DNA from: Acidobacteriota bacterium
GTDB lineage: Bacteria; Acidobacteriota; Blastocatellia; HR10
Assembly (NCBI GenBank): GCA_030550025.1
Contig: JAUQQC010000012.1
Span: forward strand, 29,545 to 93,544
Length of the DNA: 64,000 nt
Direction: 5' to 3'
Shown in pieces: positions 8,488 to 16,880 of this stretch (position 1 is the stretch's first letter; every line of letters begins with the position of its first letter). Both the position numbers and the translations under genes were made by a program. Under the pieces are notes generated by a model. The model was not told the DNA's origin, did not search any database, and was given only the letters and a program-made list of their open reading frames with translations.

Positions 8488-9021
8488 ATGGAGACCGTAT
8501 TCGATGCCGTGCAGATTCAGCAATTCCTCCCGCATCGGTATCCCTTCCTGCTGGTGGATCGCATCATCGAGTTCGAGCCGCGAAAACGGATCGTCGGCAT
8601 CAAGAACGTGACTCTCAACGAGTTCTTCTTCCAAGGCCATTTCCCGGGAGCGCCGGTCATGCCCGGCGTGCTCGTGATCGAAGCCATGGCGCAGACGGCC
8701 GGTGTGCTCATGTACCACGAAGTGGCCGATGCGAGCAACAAGCTCGTCTTCTTCACGGGCATTGACAAGGCCAAGTTCCGGCGGCCCGTCGTCCCCGGCG
8801 ATACCTTGCGATTAGAACTGACGGTCCTCAAGTTGAAATCCCGCTACATTCGGCTCCGGGGGGAAGCGTACGTGGATGGACAGCTTGTCGCGGAGGCTGA
8901 GATCACGTCCTCGCTGGTGGACATCAGCGCCGTTCGCAAGAACGCCGCCGCGCTTCAGGTCCCGGCGTTTCAGGCGGACGGCTCGCCCCATGCGGAGGAC
9001 GCTTTGGGGGAGAGCGCGTGA
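8488..9021 (+). CDS. fabZ: 3-hydroxyacyl-ACP dehydratase FabZ
   Basis: A 177-residue hot-dog-fold dehydratase of fatty acid synthesis. LPHRYPFLLVDRI is the family entry motif. The catalytic His51 lies in GHFPGAPVMPG and Glu65 in VIEAMAQT. The C-terminal ~25 residues are an Ala/Gly-rich extension beyond the fold. FabZ competes with LpxA for hydroxyacyl-ACP, which fits their 4-nt overlap here. GGGAGAG precedes the ATG. Confidence 0.93.
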   Translation: METVFDAVQIQQFLPHRYPFLLVDRIIEFEPRKRIVGIKNVTLNEFFFQGHFPGAPVMPGVLVIEAMAQTAGVLMYHEVADASNKLVFFTGIDKAKFRRPVVPGDTLRLELTVLKLKSRYIRLRGEAYVDGQLVAEAEITSSLVDISAVRKNAAALQVPAFQADGSPHAEDALGESA

Positions 9022-9797
9022 GTGTCACCATTCATCCGACGGCCATCGTAAGCCCGCGCGCCGAGCTGGGCGAAGGGGTTCAAATCGGCCCCTATGCCAT
9101 CATCGGCGATGACGTCATCCTTCACGATCGCGTGCGCGTCGCCGCCCATTGCGTCATCGAAGGGCCGACCGAGATCGGCGAGGAGACCGTCATCTTCCCC
9201 TTCGCTTCGATCGGGCAAATCCCTCAGGACCTGAAGTACAAGGGCGAGCGCAGCCGCGTCGTCATTGGCCGACGCAATCGCATCCGCGAGTACGTGACGA
9301 TCCATCGCGGTACCGAAGGCGGTGGGGGGATCACGAGCCTCGGGGATGACAACTTGCTCATGGTGCAAGCGCACGTGGCGCATGATTGCCGCGTCGGCAA
9401 TCACGTCATCATGGCCAACGGCGCATCCTTAGCCGGTCATGTCCTCGTCGAGGATCACGCGACGCTCGGCGCGTATGTCGGCGTGCACCAATTCTGCCGC
9501 ATTGGGAAATACGCCTTTGTGGGGGCCTATGCGGTCGTGGTGAAGGACGTCCTGCCCTATTCCCTCTGCGCGGGGAACCACGCCCGTTGCTACGGGCCGA
9601 ATACCATCGGGCTCCGTCGCAAGGGCTTCACCGCCCAGCAGAGGCGCGCCATTGATCGGGCGTTTCATCTGCTACTTTCGGCGAAACTCAACACGACGCA
9701 AGCGCTCGAGGCTATGCGACGGGAGCTCGGCCATGTCCCTGAAGTTCAAGACCTCATCGCCTTCATCGAGACCTCGCAACGAGGCGTCGTGAAGTGA
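9018..9797 (+). CDS. lpxA: UDP-N-acetylglucosamine O-acyltransferase LpxA
   Basis: First enzyme of lipid A synthesis: it moves a hydroxyacyl chain from ACP to UDP-GlcNAc. The 259 residues match the usual length. Residues 1-180 form a hexapeptide-repeat beta-helix (IHPTAIVSPRAELGEGVQIG at the start), the catalytic His is in QAHVAHDCRVGNHV, and the helical C-terminal domain starts at LRRKGF. The GTG start overlaps the fabZ stop (GTGA), and the gene's own stop overlaps lpxI. Confidence 0.95.
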   Translation: MSVTIHPTAIVSPRAELGEGVQIGPYAIIGDDVILHDRVRVAAHCVIEGPTEIGEETVIFPFASIGQIPQDLKYKGERSRVVIGRRNRIREYVTIHRGTEGGGGITSLGDDNLLMVQAHVAHDCRVGNHVIMANGASLAGHVLVEDHATLGAYVGVHQFCRIGKYAFVGAYAVVVKDVLPYSLCAGNHARCYGPNTIGLRRKGFTAQQRRAIDRAFHLLLSAKLNTTQALEAMRRELGHVPEVQDLIAFIETSQRGVVK

Positions 9798-10618
9798 GCC
9801 GGTCCGAGGACGAGCGGCGCTATGGCCTGATCGCCGGTAATGGGCGATTCCCCCTCCTTGTGCTCGAGGGCGCACGGCGGCGCGGGATCGAGATGGTCGT
9901 CGCCGCGATTCGCGAGGAGACGTCCCCGGAGATCGAGCGCCAAGCGCGCTTGGTGCGCTGGCTGGGCGTCGGGCAACTCGGCCACTTGATCGAGTTCTTC
10001 CGCGAGCAGGGAGTCACGCACGCCGTGCTGGCGGGTCAGGTCAAGCACGTGCAAATCTTCGGCCCCTCGCTCCCGGATTGGCGCATGGTGAAGCTCCTGC
10101 TGCGCTTGCCCGGCAAGAACACCAATAGCCTGATCGGCGCCGTCGTCGCCGAACTGGAGCGCGAGGGGATCGAGGTCGTGGACTCGACGCTCTTTGTCAC
10201 CGAGCTACTGGCCCCCGAGGGCGTGCTCACAGCGCGCGCGCCCTCACGGGCCGAGATGGATGACCTTCGCTATGGGCTGGAGATCGCGCGCGAGATCGCT
10301 CGCCTGGATCTCGGGCAAACGATCGCCGTGAAAGATCGCGCGGTCGTCGCCATTGAGGCGATGGAGGGGACCGATGCGACCATTCGTCGGGCCGCTGCGC
10401 TCTTGGGGGGGCGCCCATTCGTCGTCGTCAAAGTCGCACGCCCCAATCAGGACATGCGTTTCGATGTTCCCGTCATCGGTGTCCCCACGATCGAGACAAT
10501 GATCGAATGCCACGCGACGGCCTTGGCTATCACGGCGCATAAGACGTTGCTCCTTGACCGGGAGGAACTTCTCACGCTCGCCAATCGGCGGCGAATTGCC
10601 GTGCTCGCCGTTCCCTGA
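9794..10618 (+). CDS. lpxI: UDP-2,3-diacylglucosamine pyrophosphatase LpxI
   Basis: LpxI (formerly DUF1009) hydrolyses UDP-2,3-diacylglucosamine to lipid X; it replaces LpxH in alphaproteobacteria, acidobacteria and others. The 274 residues begin with YGLIAGNGRFPLLVLEGA, then LAGQVKHVQIF and LTARAPS in the middle, and DMRFDVPVIGVPTIE near the end with the conserved acidic residues. The GTG start overlaps lpxA (GTGA). LpxB is not in the window. Confidence 0.92.
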   Translation: MSRSEDERRYGLIAGNGRFPLLVLEGARRRGIEMVVAAIREETSPEIERQARLVRWLGVGQLGHLIEFFREQGVTHAVLAGQVKHVQIFGPSLPDWRMVKLLLRLPGKNTNSLIGAVVAELEREGIEVVDSTLFVTELLAPEGVLTARAPSRAEMDDLRYGLEIAREIARLDLGQTIAVKDRAVVAIEAMEGTDATIRRAAALLGGRPFVVVKVARPNQDMRFDVPVIGVPTIETMIECHATALAITAHKTLLLDREELLTLANRRRIAVLAVP

Positions 10619-10902
10619 GGCCGCGTGTCCTTCACCTACAACCCCTCGTCGTTCGGGGATGCGCCCAGGACGGCTTGGACCTGACCTTCAATAGCCTCTG
10701 GCAGGACTTCCCACATCCGCCTCATGGGCACGCGCAGGCGGCGCATGCTGAGCGGCGAAGGCCCAGTGAACCGTCGGAGCATTTGACGACGAGGAGGCAC
10801 GACCCCTACCATTGTGACCGTGAAGGTTCTGGCGAGCGGTGAAGAGTACACAAGGGAGCGCTCACGAACAGGCTTCCGGCAAGCCTTGGATGTTCCAGGA
10901 GC

Positions 10903-11000
10903 GGAGGCGAATGGGGTCTGGTGACTTCCCCGGGCTTCAAACCCGGTGGGCGATGGCGAGAGCCGACGCCGGTGGGTTCGATTCCCACGCGCCTCCGCCA
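10903..11000 (+). tRNA. selC: tRNA-Sec (anticodon TCA)
   Basis: A 98-nt tRNA with encoded CCA. The acceptor stem is GGAGGCG(A) against (G)CGCCTCC with discriminator G. The anticodon stem CCGGG/CCCGG holds the loop CTTCAAA (anticodon TCA). The long variable arm pairs GGCG-TGGC with GCCG-CGCC around a GAGA loop, and the T arm is GTGGG-TTCGATT-CCCAC. The extended acceptor and long extra arm distinguish it from a serine suppressor tRNA. The eighth acceptor pair would be A-G. In the 10619-10902 stretch before it I see no convincing gene. selA, selB and selD are not in the window. Confidence 0.9.
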
Positions 11001-11036
11001 GAGGTGTTTTGATCTCACCACGCCGTGACGAAGTGT

Positions 11037-11630
11037 ATGCCACGAGGCAGCGGTGATCCCTCACTCGGATGGTTCCGCGTGTGCCGTTCGCACTTCCGGC
11101 CGTTTTTCGTCTACGCCGGTGGGGGGATTGTTCTGGGCGCTGTGGCCCTCTGGCATGAGTTTGCAGCATGGCCGCAGTTCCTTGGGCTCACCGTTTTGGG
11201 CTTCCTGCTCTGGCCCATTGTGGAGTATACCATCCATCGCGCGCTTCACATTCGAGCGCGATCGGCGCGGATGCGCGCGTTCCTCTATCTCGCTCACGGG
11301 ATTCACCACGAGACCCCGCAAGTGGTGGGCTCGAACTTCATTCGCTTCTCGGCGAGCGCGATCGCGAGCGCGCTCTTTTTCCTGCTCTTTCTGGGCGTCC
11401 TCCGCTCCTGGCCGAGGGCGGTGGCGCTCCTCCTCGGCCTGTGGGGGGGATACTTGCTCTACGAGTTCACGCATTACGTCGCGCATTTCGGAAGACCCCG
11501 GACGGCGTGGATGCGCTCGCTACAACACCATCATCGGCGTCATCATCAGGGAGAGGAGCGCGCGCGTTTCGGAGTGACGACGCCAATTCTGGATTGGCTC
11601 CTTGGGACGCTCAGGGGGCTGAGGGAGTGA
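11037..11630 (+). CDS. Fatty acid hydroxylase / sterol desaturase superfamily protein
   Basis: A di-iron membrane oxygenase-type protein of about 197 residues with four hydrophobic segments. His boxes are visible as EYTIHRALH, HGIHH, EFTHYVAH and LQHHHRRHH, the layout of FA2H/ERG3-type enzymes. Family members hydroxylate or desaturate lipids; the substrate is unknown. The start is uncertain: GTG 11025 or ATG 11037, neither with a good ribosome site. It sits directly after selC. Confidence 0.75.
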   Translation: MPRGSGDPSLGWFRVCRSHFRPFFVYAGGGIVLGAVALWHEFAAWPQFLGLTVLGFLLWPIVEYTIHRALHIRARSARMRAFLYLAHGIHHETPQVVGSNFIRFSASAIASALFFLLFLGVLRSWPRAVALLLGLWGGYLLYEFTHYVAHFGRPRTAWMRSLQHHHRRHHQGEERARFGVTTPILDWLLGTLRGLRE

Positions 11631-11637
11631 CGCGCCG

Positions 11638-11666
11638 TTGTGGCCTCCGGCATCTTCTGGTAAACT
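11638..11666 (+). promoter_or_regulatory. Promoter upstream of dprA-topA
   Basis: TTGTGG (11638-11643), 17 nt, TAAACT (11661-11666). Initiation near 11673 would exclude GTG 11670 as start codon and leave a ~60-nt leader to ATG 11733. Confidence 0.5.
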
Positions 11667-11732
11667 CCCGTGACGTCTCGCGCGCAAGAGGAGGCGAGGA
11701 GCGAGAACATCATCTTCCTTCGGAAGGATGCC

Positions 11733-12851
11733 ATGGGAGCAGACGTGCGAGATTGGGTGGCGCTGAGTTTGGTGACCGGCGTGGGATCGCGCATGGCCCG
11801 GCGTCTGCTGGAGCATTTCGGTTCGCCGACGGAGGTCTTCGCCGCCCCGCGGTCGGAGCTGCACGCGTTCGGATTGGAGGGCGAGGTGATCGATCGAATT
11901 CGTTCGGGAGAGCCACGACGCCAAGCGGAGGAAGAACTGACGAAGCTCGGGAAGCTCGGCGCCGAGGTGCTCACGCTCGAAGACCCGCGTTATCCGCCGT
12001 TGCTGCGTCGTATTTACGATCCCCCGATTGTGCTTTACGCGCTCGGGCGGGTGGATGCGCTCATGGCGCCGACGCTGGCGATCGTGGGGACACGTCGGCC
12101 ATCCCCCTACGGGATGAACGTGGCGACGGAGCTGGCGCGCGATCTGGCGGGACGGGGTCTGGCGATCGTCTCCGGATTCGCGCGCGGCATCGATGCGGCG
12201 GCGCACCGCGGAGCGCTGGAGGCGAAAGGCCGAACGATCGCCGTCTTCGGCACGGGGCTCGACCTCGTGTATCCTCGAGAGCATCGCGCGTTGGCCGAGG
12301 AGATTCGCCAACAGGGCGTGCTGCTGACGGAATTCCCGATGGGCGTCTCACCGCTGCCGCAGAATTTCCCGTTTCGGAATCGGATCATCAGCGGGATGAG
12401 CTTGGGCGTAGTCGTCGTGGAAGCCGCTCAACACAGTGGATCGCTTATCACGGCCCGCCTGGCGCTAGAGCAAGATCGCGAGGTCTTCGCTGTTCCCGGA
12501 CCGATCACCTCGCCACGGAGCTACGGCCCCAACTATCTCATCAAATGCGGGGCGAAACTCGTGCAGTATTGGCGCGATGTCGTCGAGGAGTTGCCCCTGG
12601 ATGTCCGAAAAGAGATCTTGCGCCGCGAATCCGAGGCGGCGCCGACCACTCCGGAGCAGCCGGAGTTGCCGCTGGATGAACACGAGCGGCGGGTGCTGGA
12701 GCTGTTGCGGTTCGATGCGCCGACGCACATTGATGAGTTGCTCCTGCGCAGCGGTCTGGCGGTGCCCGAGCTGATGCGCATCTTGCTCGAACTCGAAGTG
12801 AAAGATAGAATCAGACAGTTGCCGGGAAAACAGTTCGTGAAGAAGTTGTGA
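11733..12851 (+). CDS. dprA: DNA-processing protein DprA
   Basis: DprA loads RecA onto incoming single-stranded DNA in transformation. The 372 residues comprise an N-terminal helical domain (helix-hairpin-helix-like, LSLVTGVGSRMARRLLEHFG), a Rossmann-like core with IVGTRRPSPYG and SGFARGIDAAAHRGAL, then GLDLVYPREH, and a C-terminal winged-helix domain (LLRFDAPTHIDELLLRSG). ATG 11733 follows GGAAGGA. The gene is spaced 1 nt from topA, a common pairing. Confidence 0.92.
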   Translation: MGADVRDWVALSLVTGVGSRMARRLLEHFGSPTEVFAAPRSELHAFGLEGEVIDRIRSGEPRRQAEEELTKLGKLGAEVLTLEDPRYPPLLRRIYDPPIVLYALGRVDALMAPTLAIVGTRRPSPYGMNVATELARDLAGRGLAIVSGFARGIDAAAHRGALEAKGRTIAVFGTGLDLVYPREHRALAEEIRQQGVLLTEFPMGVSPLPQNFPFRNRIISGMSLGVVVVEAAQHSGSLITARLALEQDREVFAVPGPITSPRSYGPNYLIKCGAKLVQYWRDVVEELPLDVRKEILRRESEAAPTTPEQPELPLDEHERRVLELLRFDAPTHIDELLLRSGLAVPELMRILLELEVKDRIRQLPGKQFVKKL

Positions 12852-12852
12852 C

Positions 12853-15327
12853 ATGGCCAAGAAACTCGTCATCGTCGAATCGCCCGCCAAGGCCAAGACG
12901 ATCAACAAATATCTCGGCCGAGAATTCACGGTCATGGCCTCGGTCGGGCACATCAAGGATTTGCCCGAGAAAGAACTGGGCGTAGATATCGAGAACGACT
13001 TTCGCCCGACCTACGTCATCATTCCCGACCAGATCAAGAAGAACAACCGGAAGATCCTGGCCGAGCTCAAGCGGGCGGCGCGCCAGGCCGAAGAGATTTA
13101 TCTGGCGGCCGATCCCGACCGCGAGGGAGAGGCCATTTGTCAGCATCTGAAGGAGGAATTGGTCGGCCCGCGCGAGAAGAAGCCGGTCTATCGCGTCCTC
13201 TTCCATGAGATCACGCCGCAGGCCGTGCGCGAGGCCTTTCAGCATCCGGGGACGATCGATCGTCACAAGGTCGAGGCGCAGCAAGCGCGGCGCATTCTGG
13301 ATCGGCTCGTCGGCTACTTGGTGAGCCCGCTTCTGTGGAAGAAGGTGCGACGTGGCCTCTCGGCCGGACGAGTGCAATCGGTCGCCCTGCGATTGATCGT
13401 CGAACGCGAACGCGAGATCGAACGGTTCGTCCCGACCGAATATTGGACGCTCGGCGCACGCCTGTTGGCCGCTGCTCCTCCGCCGTTTGTGGCCCAACTG
13501 GTGCGCATCGGCGAGCAGAGCCTCAAGACGAGCGATTTCGATCAGGGCGTTCGGCCAAATGAGCGACACGTCCGAACGAAGGAGGAAGCCGAGGAGCTGG
13601 TGCGCCAACTCTCCGACTGCGAATTTATCGTCACCTCGGTGGAGACGAAGGAGAAGAAGCGAAATCCGGTCCCGCCGTTCACGACGAGCAAGCTGCAGCA
13701 GGAGGCCGCGCGTCGGCTCCGCTTCTCGGTGAAGAAGACGATGAGCCTGGCGCAGAAGCTCTACGAAGGCGTGGACCTCGGCCCTGAGGGGAGCGTGGGG
13801 CTCATCACCTACATGCGGACGGATTCGACGCGCGTCTCGGAGACCGCTCTGGACGAAGTGCGTCGCTTCATTGCCGAGCGCTATGGTGCGGAGCTGCTCC
13901 CCGATGAACCGCACATCTACCGCTCGAAGAAGGACGCGCAAGACGCGCACGAGGCGATTCGTCCGACCTCGGTCTTCCGCACGCCCGAACGCGTCGCGCC
14001 GTATCTCAGCCGCGACGAGCTGGCGCTCTACACGCTCATCTGGCAGCGGTTCGTCGCTTCGCAAATGAAGCCCGCGCTCTTCGATCAAACGACCATTGAG
14101 ATTCGCGCCGGGCAGTTCGGGTTCCGCGCGACGGGCTCCCTCCTTCGGTTCCCCGGCTTCCTCACCATCTACGAAGAAGCCAAGGAAGAGAAAGAGGGCG
14201 AAGGAGAAGAAGAGGCCGCTGCGACTTTGCCCAAGGTAGAAGTGGGAGAGAAACTGAGACTTCTGGAGCTCCTGCCGGAGCAGCATTTCACGCAACCTCC
14301 ACCCCGCTACACGGAGGCGTCGCTCGTCAAGGCGCTTGAGGAGAACGGCATCGGACGCCCGTCCACGTATGCGCAGATTCTGAGCATCATTCAGGATCGC
14401 GATTACGTTCAGAAGGTGAACGGACGGTTCAAACCGACCGAGCTGGGCCGGCTCGTCTGCGATCTGCTGGTGGAGAACTTCACGGACATCTTCGACGTGG
14501 AATACACGGCCGAGATGGAAGCGGAGCTGGACAAAGTCGAGGAAGGGCGCGTGAGCTGGGTGAAGGTCCTCAAAGACTTCTACAAGAAATTCGCGGCCGA
14601 TCTAGCGCGCGCCGAGCAGGAGATGGAAGATATGCGCAAAGGCGCCCCGACCGAGGAACCGTGTCCCGCGTGCCAAACGCTCATGGTGAAGCGGATCGGG
14701 CGCTATGGGCCGTTTCTGGCTTGCCCCTCCTGCGGGACGACGCAAAAGCTCTCTTCGGCCGAGGGCGAAGGGGAGAACGCCTTCGCAGACGTCACTTGCG
14801 AAAAGTGCGGCCGCCCAATGGTGCTTCGACGGAGCCGATTCGGGCCCTTCCTCGCCTGCACGGGATACCCAGAATGCACGCACACGCGACGCATCCGGAA
14901 GGACGGACGACTGGCGGCCCCTGACCGGCTCCTGGAAGAGCCGTGCCCGGAATGCGGCGCTCCGCTTGTGGTGCGACAGGGACCCTATGGCGAATACATC
15001 GCGTGCAGTCGGCGTCCGGACTGCGCTTACGTCAGGCCGGAGACGCTCGGCATCTCCTGCCCCAAGGCCGATTGCCAAGGGGAGCTGGTCGTCCGACGCT
15101 CCCGTCGAGGTCGAGTCTTCTACGGCTGCAGCGCGTATCCTCAATGCTCCTTCACCGTGTGGGATCGCCCGGTGAAACGCCCGTGCCCACAGTGCGGAGC
15201 ACCCTTCCTGCTGGAGAAGGCGACGCGGCGCGAAGGACGCATCCAGTACTGCTATCGGCCGGAGTGCGCTTACCGCGAGATCGTCCCGGAAGAAGAGGTC
15301 GCGCCCTCGACGCTCGCCCGATCGTGA
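12853..15327 (+). CDS. topA: DNA topoisomerase I
   Basis: An 824-residue type IA topoisomerase that relaxes negative supercoils. The Toprim domain (residues 1-~130) has KLVIVESPAKAKTINKYLG and AADPDREGEAI. The catalytic Tyr320 lies in LITYMRTDSTRVS, and NGIGRPSTYAQI follows. The C-terminus carries five Cys4 zinc ribbons from about residue 603: starts CPACQT, CEKCGR, CPECGA, CPKADC and CPQCGA, the fourth with an extra residue in its first knuckle. Codon use matches its neighbours. Confidence 0.96.
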   Translation: MAKKLVIVESPAKAKTINKYLGREFTVMASVGHIKDLPEKELGVDIENDFRPTYVIIPDQIKKNNRKILAELKRAARQAEEIYLAADPDREGEAICQHLKEELVGPREKKPVYRVLFHEITPQAVREAFQHPGTIDRHKVEAQQARRILDRLVGYLVSPLLWKKVRRGLSAGRVQSVALRLIVEREREIERFVPTEYWTLGARLLAAAPPPFVAQLVRIGEQSLKTSDFDQGVRPNERHVRTKEEAEELVRQLSDCEFIVTSVETKEKKRNPVPPFTTSKLQQEAARRLRFSVKKTMSLAQKLYEGVDLGPEGSVGLITYMRTDSTRVSETALDEVRRFIAERYGAELLPDEPHIYRSKKDAQDAHEAIRPTSVFRTPERVAPYLSRDELALYTLIWQRFVASQMKPALFDQTTIEIRAGQFGFRATGSLLRFPGFLTIYEEAKEEKEGEGEEEAAATLPKVEVGEKLRLLELLPEQHFTQPPPRYTEASLVKALEENGIGRPSTYAQILSIIQDRDYVQKVNGRFKPTELGRLVCDLLVENFTDIFDVEYTAEMEAELDKVEEGRVSWVKVLKDFYKKFAADLARAEQEMEDMRKGAPTEEPCPACQTLMVKRIGRYGPFLACPSCGTTQKLSSAEGEGENAFADVTCEKCGRPMVLRRSRFGPFLACTGYPECTHTRRIRKDGRLAAPDRLLEEPCPECGAPLVVRQGPYGEYIACSRRPDCAYVRPETLGISCPKADCQGELVVRRSRRGRVFYGCSAYPQCSFTVWDRPVKRPCPQCGAPFLLEKATRREGRIQYCYRPECAYREIVPEEEVAPSTLARS

Positions 15328-15389
15328 GCGAGCGCGCCAAAGACTGAGCTTGAGGCGAGCCGTCATCTCCCTTCGAAAGGAAACGCATT

Positions 15390-16880
15390 GTGATCTCCGA
15401 TCTGGCCCGCGCGCGCTACGACATCTCGGCGTTTCTGGCGCGTCGGTCGGAGTGGGTGTGCCGATTCGAGAGCAGACCTCCGATCCGCGTGAGGGAGGAG
15501 CAGATCTCCATCTCGCTCGAATTCGGGAAGCTCATCCTCACCCTCTGGGGTGAGGATTTCTCCGAATGCTGGCGCATCGAAGCGTATGAGATTCGCGGCG
15601 AGCGTCTCATTCTGCAGCTCGGGCGACAGCCGGGGCGGGCGGCGACGTTGGAGATCACGTCGGATGAAAGTGTTGAGGAGGAAGAGGCCGAGAAGCGGCG
15701 GCGTGCTTTCGCCGACATGCTTGGCCATCTGATCGAGCGCGGGCTGAGCACGCGCGTCCAGTACATGGCGACGCATCGCGACGACGCGCGACACCTCTCA
15801 GGCATCTACACGCGATTGATCCTCGCGCGGGGAGGGGAACGGGCGATCGCCATCGCGGTGAATCCGGGCGAGCCGCAAGCGCATGTGGATGGCATGGTGA
15901 CGGCCGGCCTCATCTGGTGGGACCGCGCCACGAATTCCCCGCAAGGGGCGGAGGCGCGGCGGCTCCTGTTCTTCGCACCCCGCGGAAGGGCGGCGACCAT
16001 CGCGCGACGCTTGACGGTCTTGCGTCGGGACGGCCCGCGTCTGGAACTCTACGAGGTGGACGAATCGCGCGGCGCGCTCATCGCAGTGACGCCTTTCGAT
16101 CAAGGGAGCCTGTTCGATCCCCGCCGGGTGCGACTTCCGCGCGCCGCCGTCAAGCTGCCGCCACATCCGCTGCGAGATCGCGCGCTGGCGCTCGCTCCGG
16201 GACTTCTGCGCGTCTGCCGACGCCCGGATTCTGCAGTGGAATCGCTTCGCCTCCGGGGATTGGAAATCGCGCGCTTTTGGCGCGGCCGGCTCCTTTTCGG
16301 CGTGGGCAACGACAAGCGCCCGCTGCGTGAGAACTGGGCGGAGTTCGAGCGCCTCGTTCAAGAGGTCGCCCGCATTCGCCATCCAGAGAGCCCGGAGAAG
16401 GCACACCCCTTCTATCGCCTTCAGGCCGAACGGTGGCTGGAAGATGTGATCCGCGAGGACGCGCGTCGCGTGGATCCGCGATTGGACCCGCGCTTCCTCT
16501 ATCCACAGATTCCGGCTTACGAGACCCAAGGCTATGGACGGGTGGACTTGCTCGGGATCACTGAGGATCGGCAGCTTGCGCTTCTTGAGCTGAAGGTGGA
16601 TGAAGACGCGGAGGCGCCGATGCAGGCCGTGGATTACTGGTTGCGAATCGAATGGCACCGGCAGCGCGGGGACTTGACGCGGCGCGGCTATTTCCCAGGT
16701 CTGGAGATCGCCGATCGGCCGACGCTGGTGCTCATCATCGCGCCGTTTCTGCGCTTTCATCCCACGTTCGATCTGGTGGCGCGCTGGATTGACCGCCGCG
16801 TTCCCATCTATAAAATTGGGATCGCGGAGGACTGGCGAAAAGGTGTGCGCGTCGTCTTTCGGAAGCGAGCGAACGGGTGA
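15390..16880 (+). CDS. Uncharacterised protein with C-terminal PD-(D/E)XK nuclease-like motif
   Basis: A 496-residue protein with no name that I recognise. The N-terminal ~100 residues are a beta-rich domain (ISISLEFGKLILTLWG). The middle is Arg-rich with mixed alpha/beta. Near the C-terminus, D386 in GRVDLLG is followed after 13 residues by E400-L-K402 and then PMQAVDYW, the D-(x)n-ExK-helix-Q pattern of the PD-(D/E)XK nuclease superfamily. A GAAAGGAAA site precedes GTG 15390. The gene lies between topA and truB (1-nt overlap with truB), so it is cotranscribed with DNA and RNA maintenance genes. The nuclease idea is inference from the motif and predicted order only. Confidence 0.6.
   Translation: MISDLARARYDISAFLARRSEWVCRFESRPPIRVREEQISISLEFGKLILTLWGEDFSECWRIEAYEIRGERLILQLGRQPGRAATLEITSDESVEEEEAEKRRRAFADMLGHLIERGLSTRVQYMATHRDDARHLSGIYTRLILARGGERAIAIAVNPGEPQAHVDGMVTAGLIWWDRATNSPQGAEARRLLFFAPRGRAATIARRLTVLRRDGPRLELYEVDESRGALIAVTPFDQGSLFDPRRVRLPRAAVKLPPHPLRDRALALAPGLLRVCRRPDSAVESLRLRGLEIARFWRGRLLFGVGNDKRPLRENWAEFERLVQEVARIRHPESPEKAHPFYRLQAERWLEDVIREDARRVDPRLDPRFLYPQIPAYETQGYGRVDLLGITEDRQLALLELKVDEDAEAPMQAVDYWLRIEWHRQRGDLTRRGYFPGLEIADRPTLVLIIAPFLRFHPTFDLVARWIDRRVPIYKIGIAEDWRKGVRVVFRKRANG

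Noticed and set aside
10636..10812. 58-residue minus-strand frame before selC (MVGVVPPRRQM...)
   Set aside because: No ribosome site, no recognised family and weak codon bias. It could be real but cannot be supported.
11025..11630. GTG 11025 as a firm start for the hydroxylase-type gene
   Set aside because: Neither GTG 11025 nor ATG 11037 has a good ribosome site; ATG was kept with a caveat.
12811..14295. Long antisense frame opposite topA; similar ones at 16808-17776, 18391-20013, 57614-59230 and 59384-60739
   Set aside because: High-GC antisense shadows of strongly conserved genes; compositions are Arg/Asp/His-rich with no family motifs.
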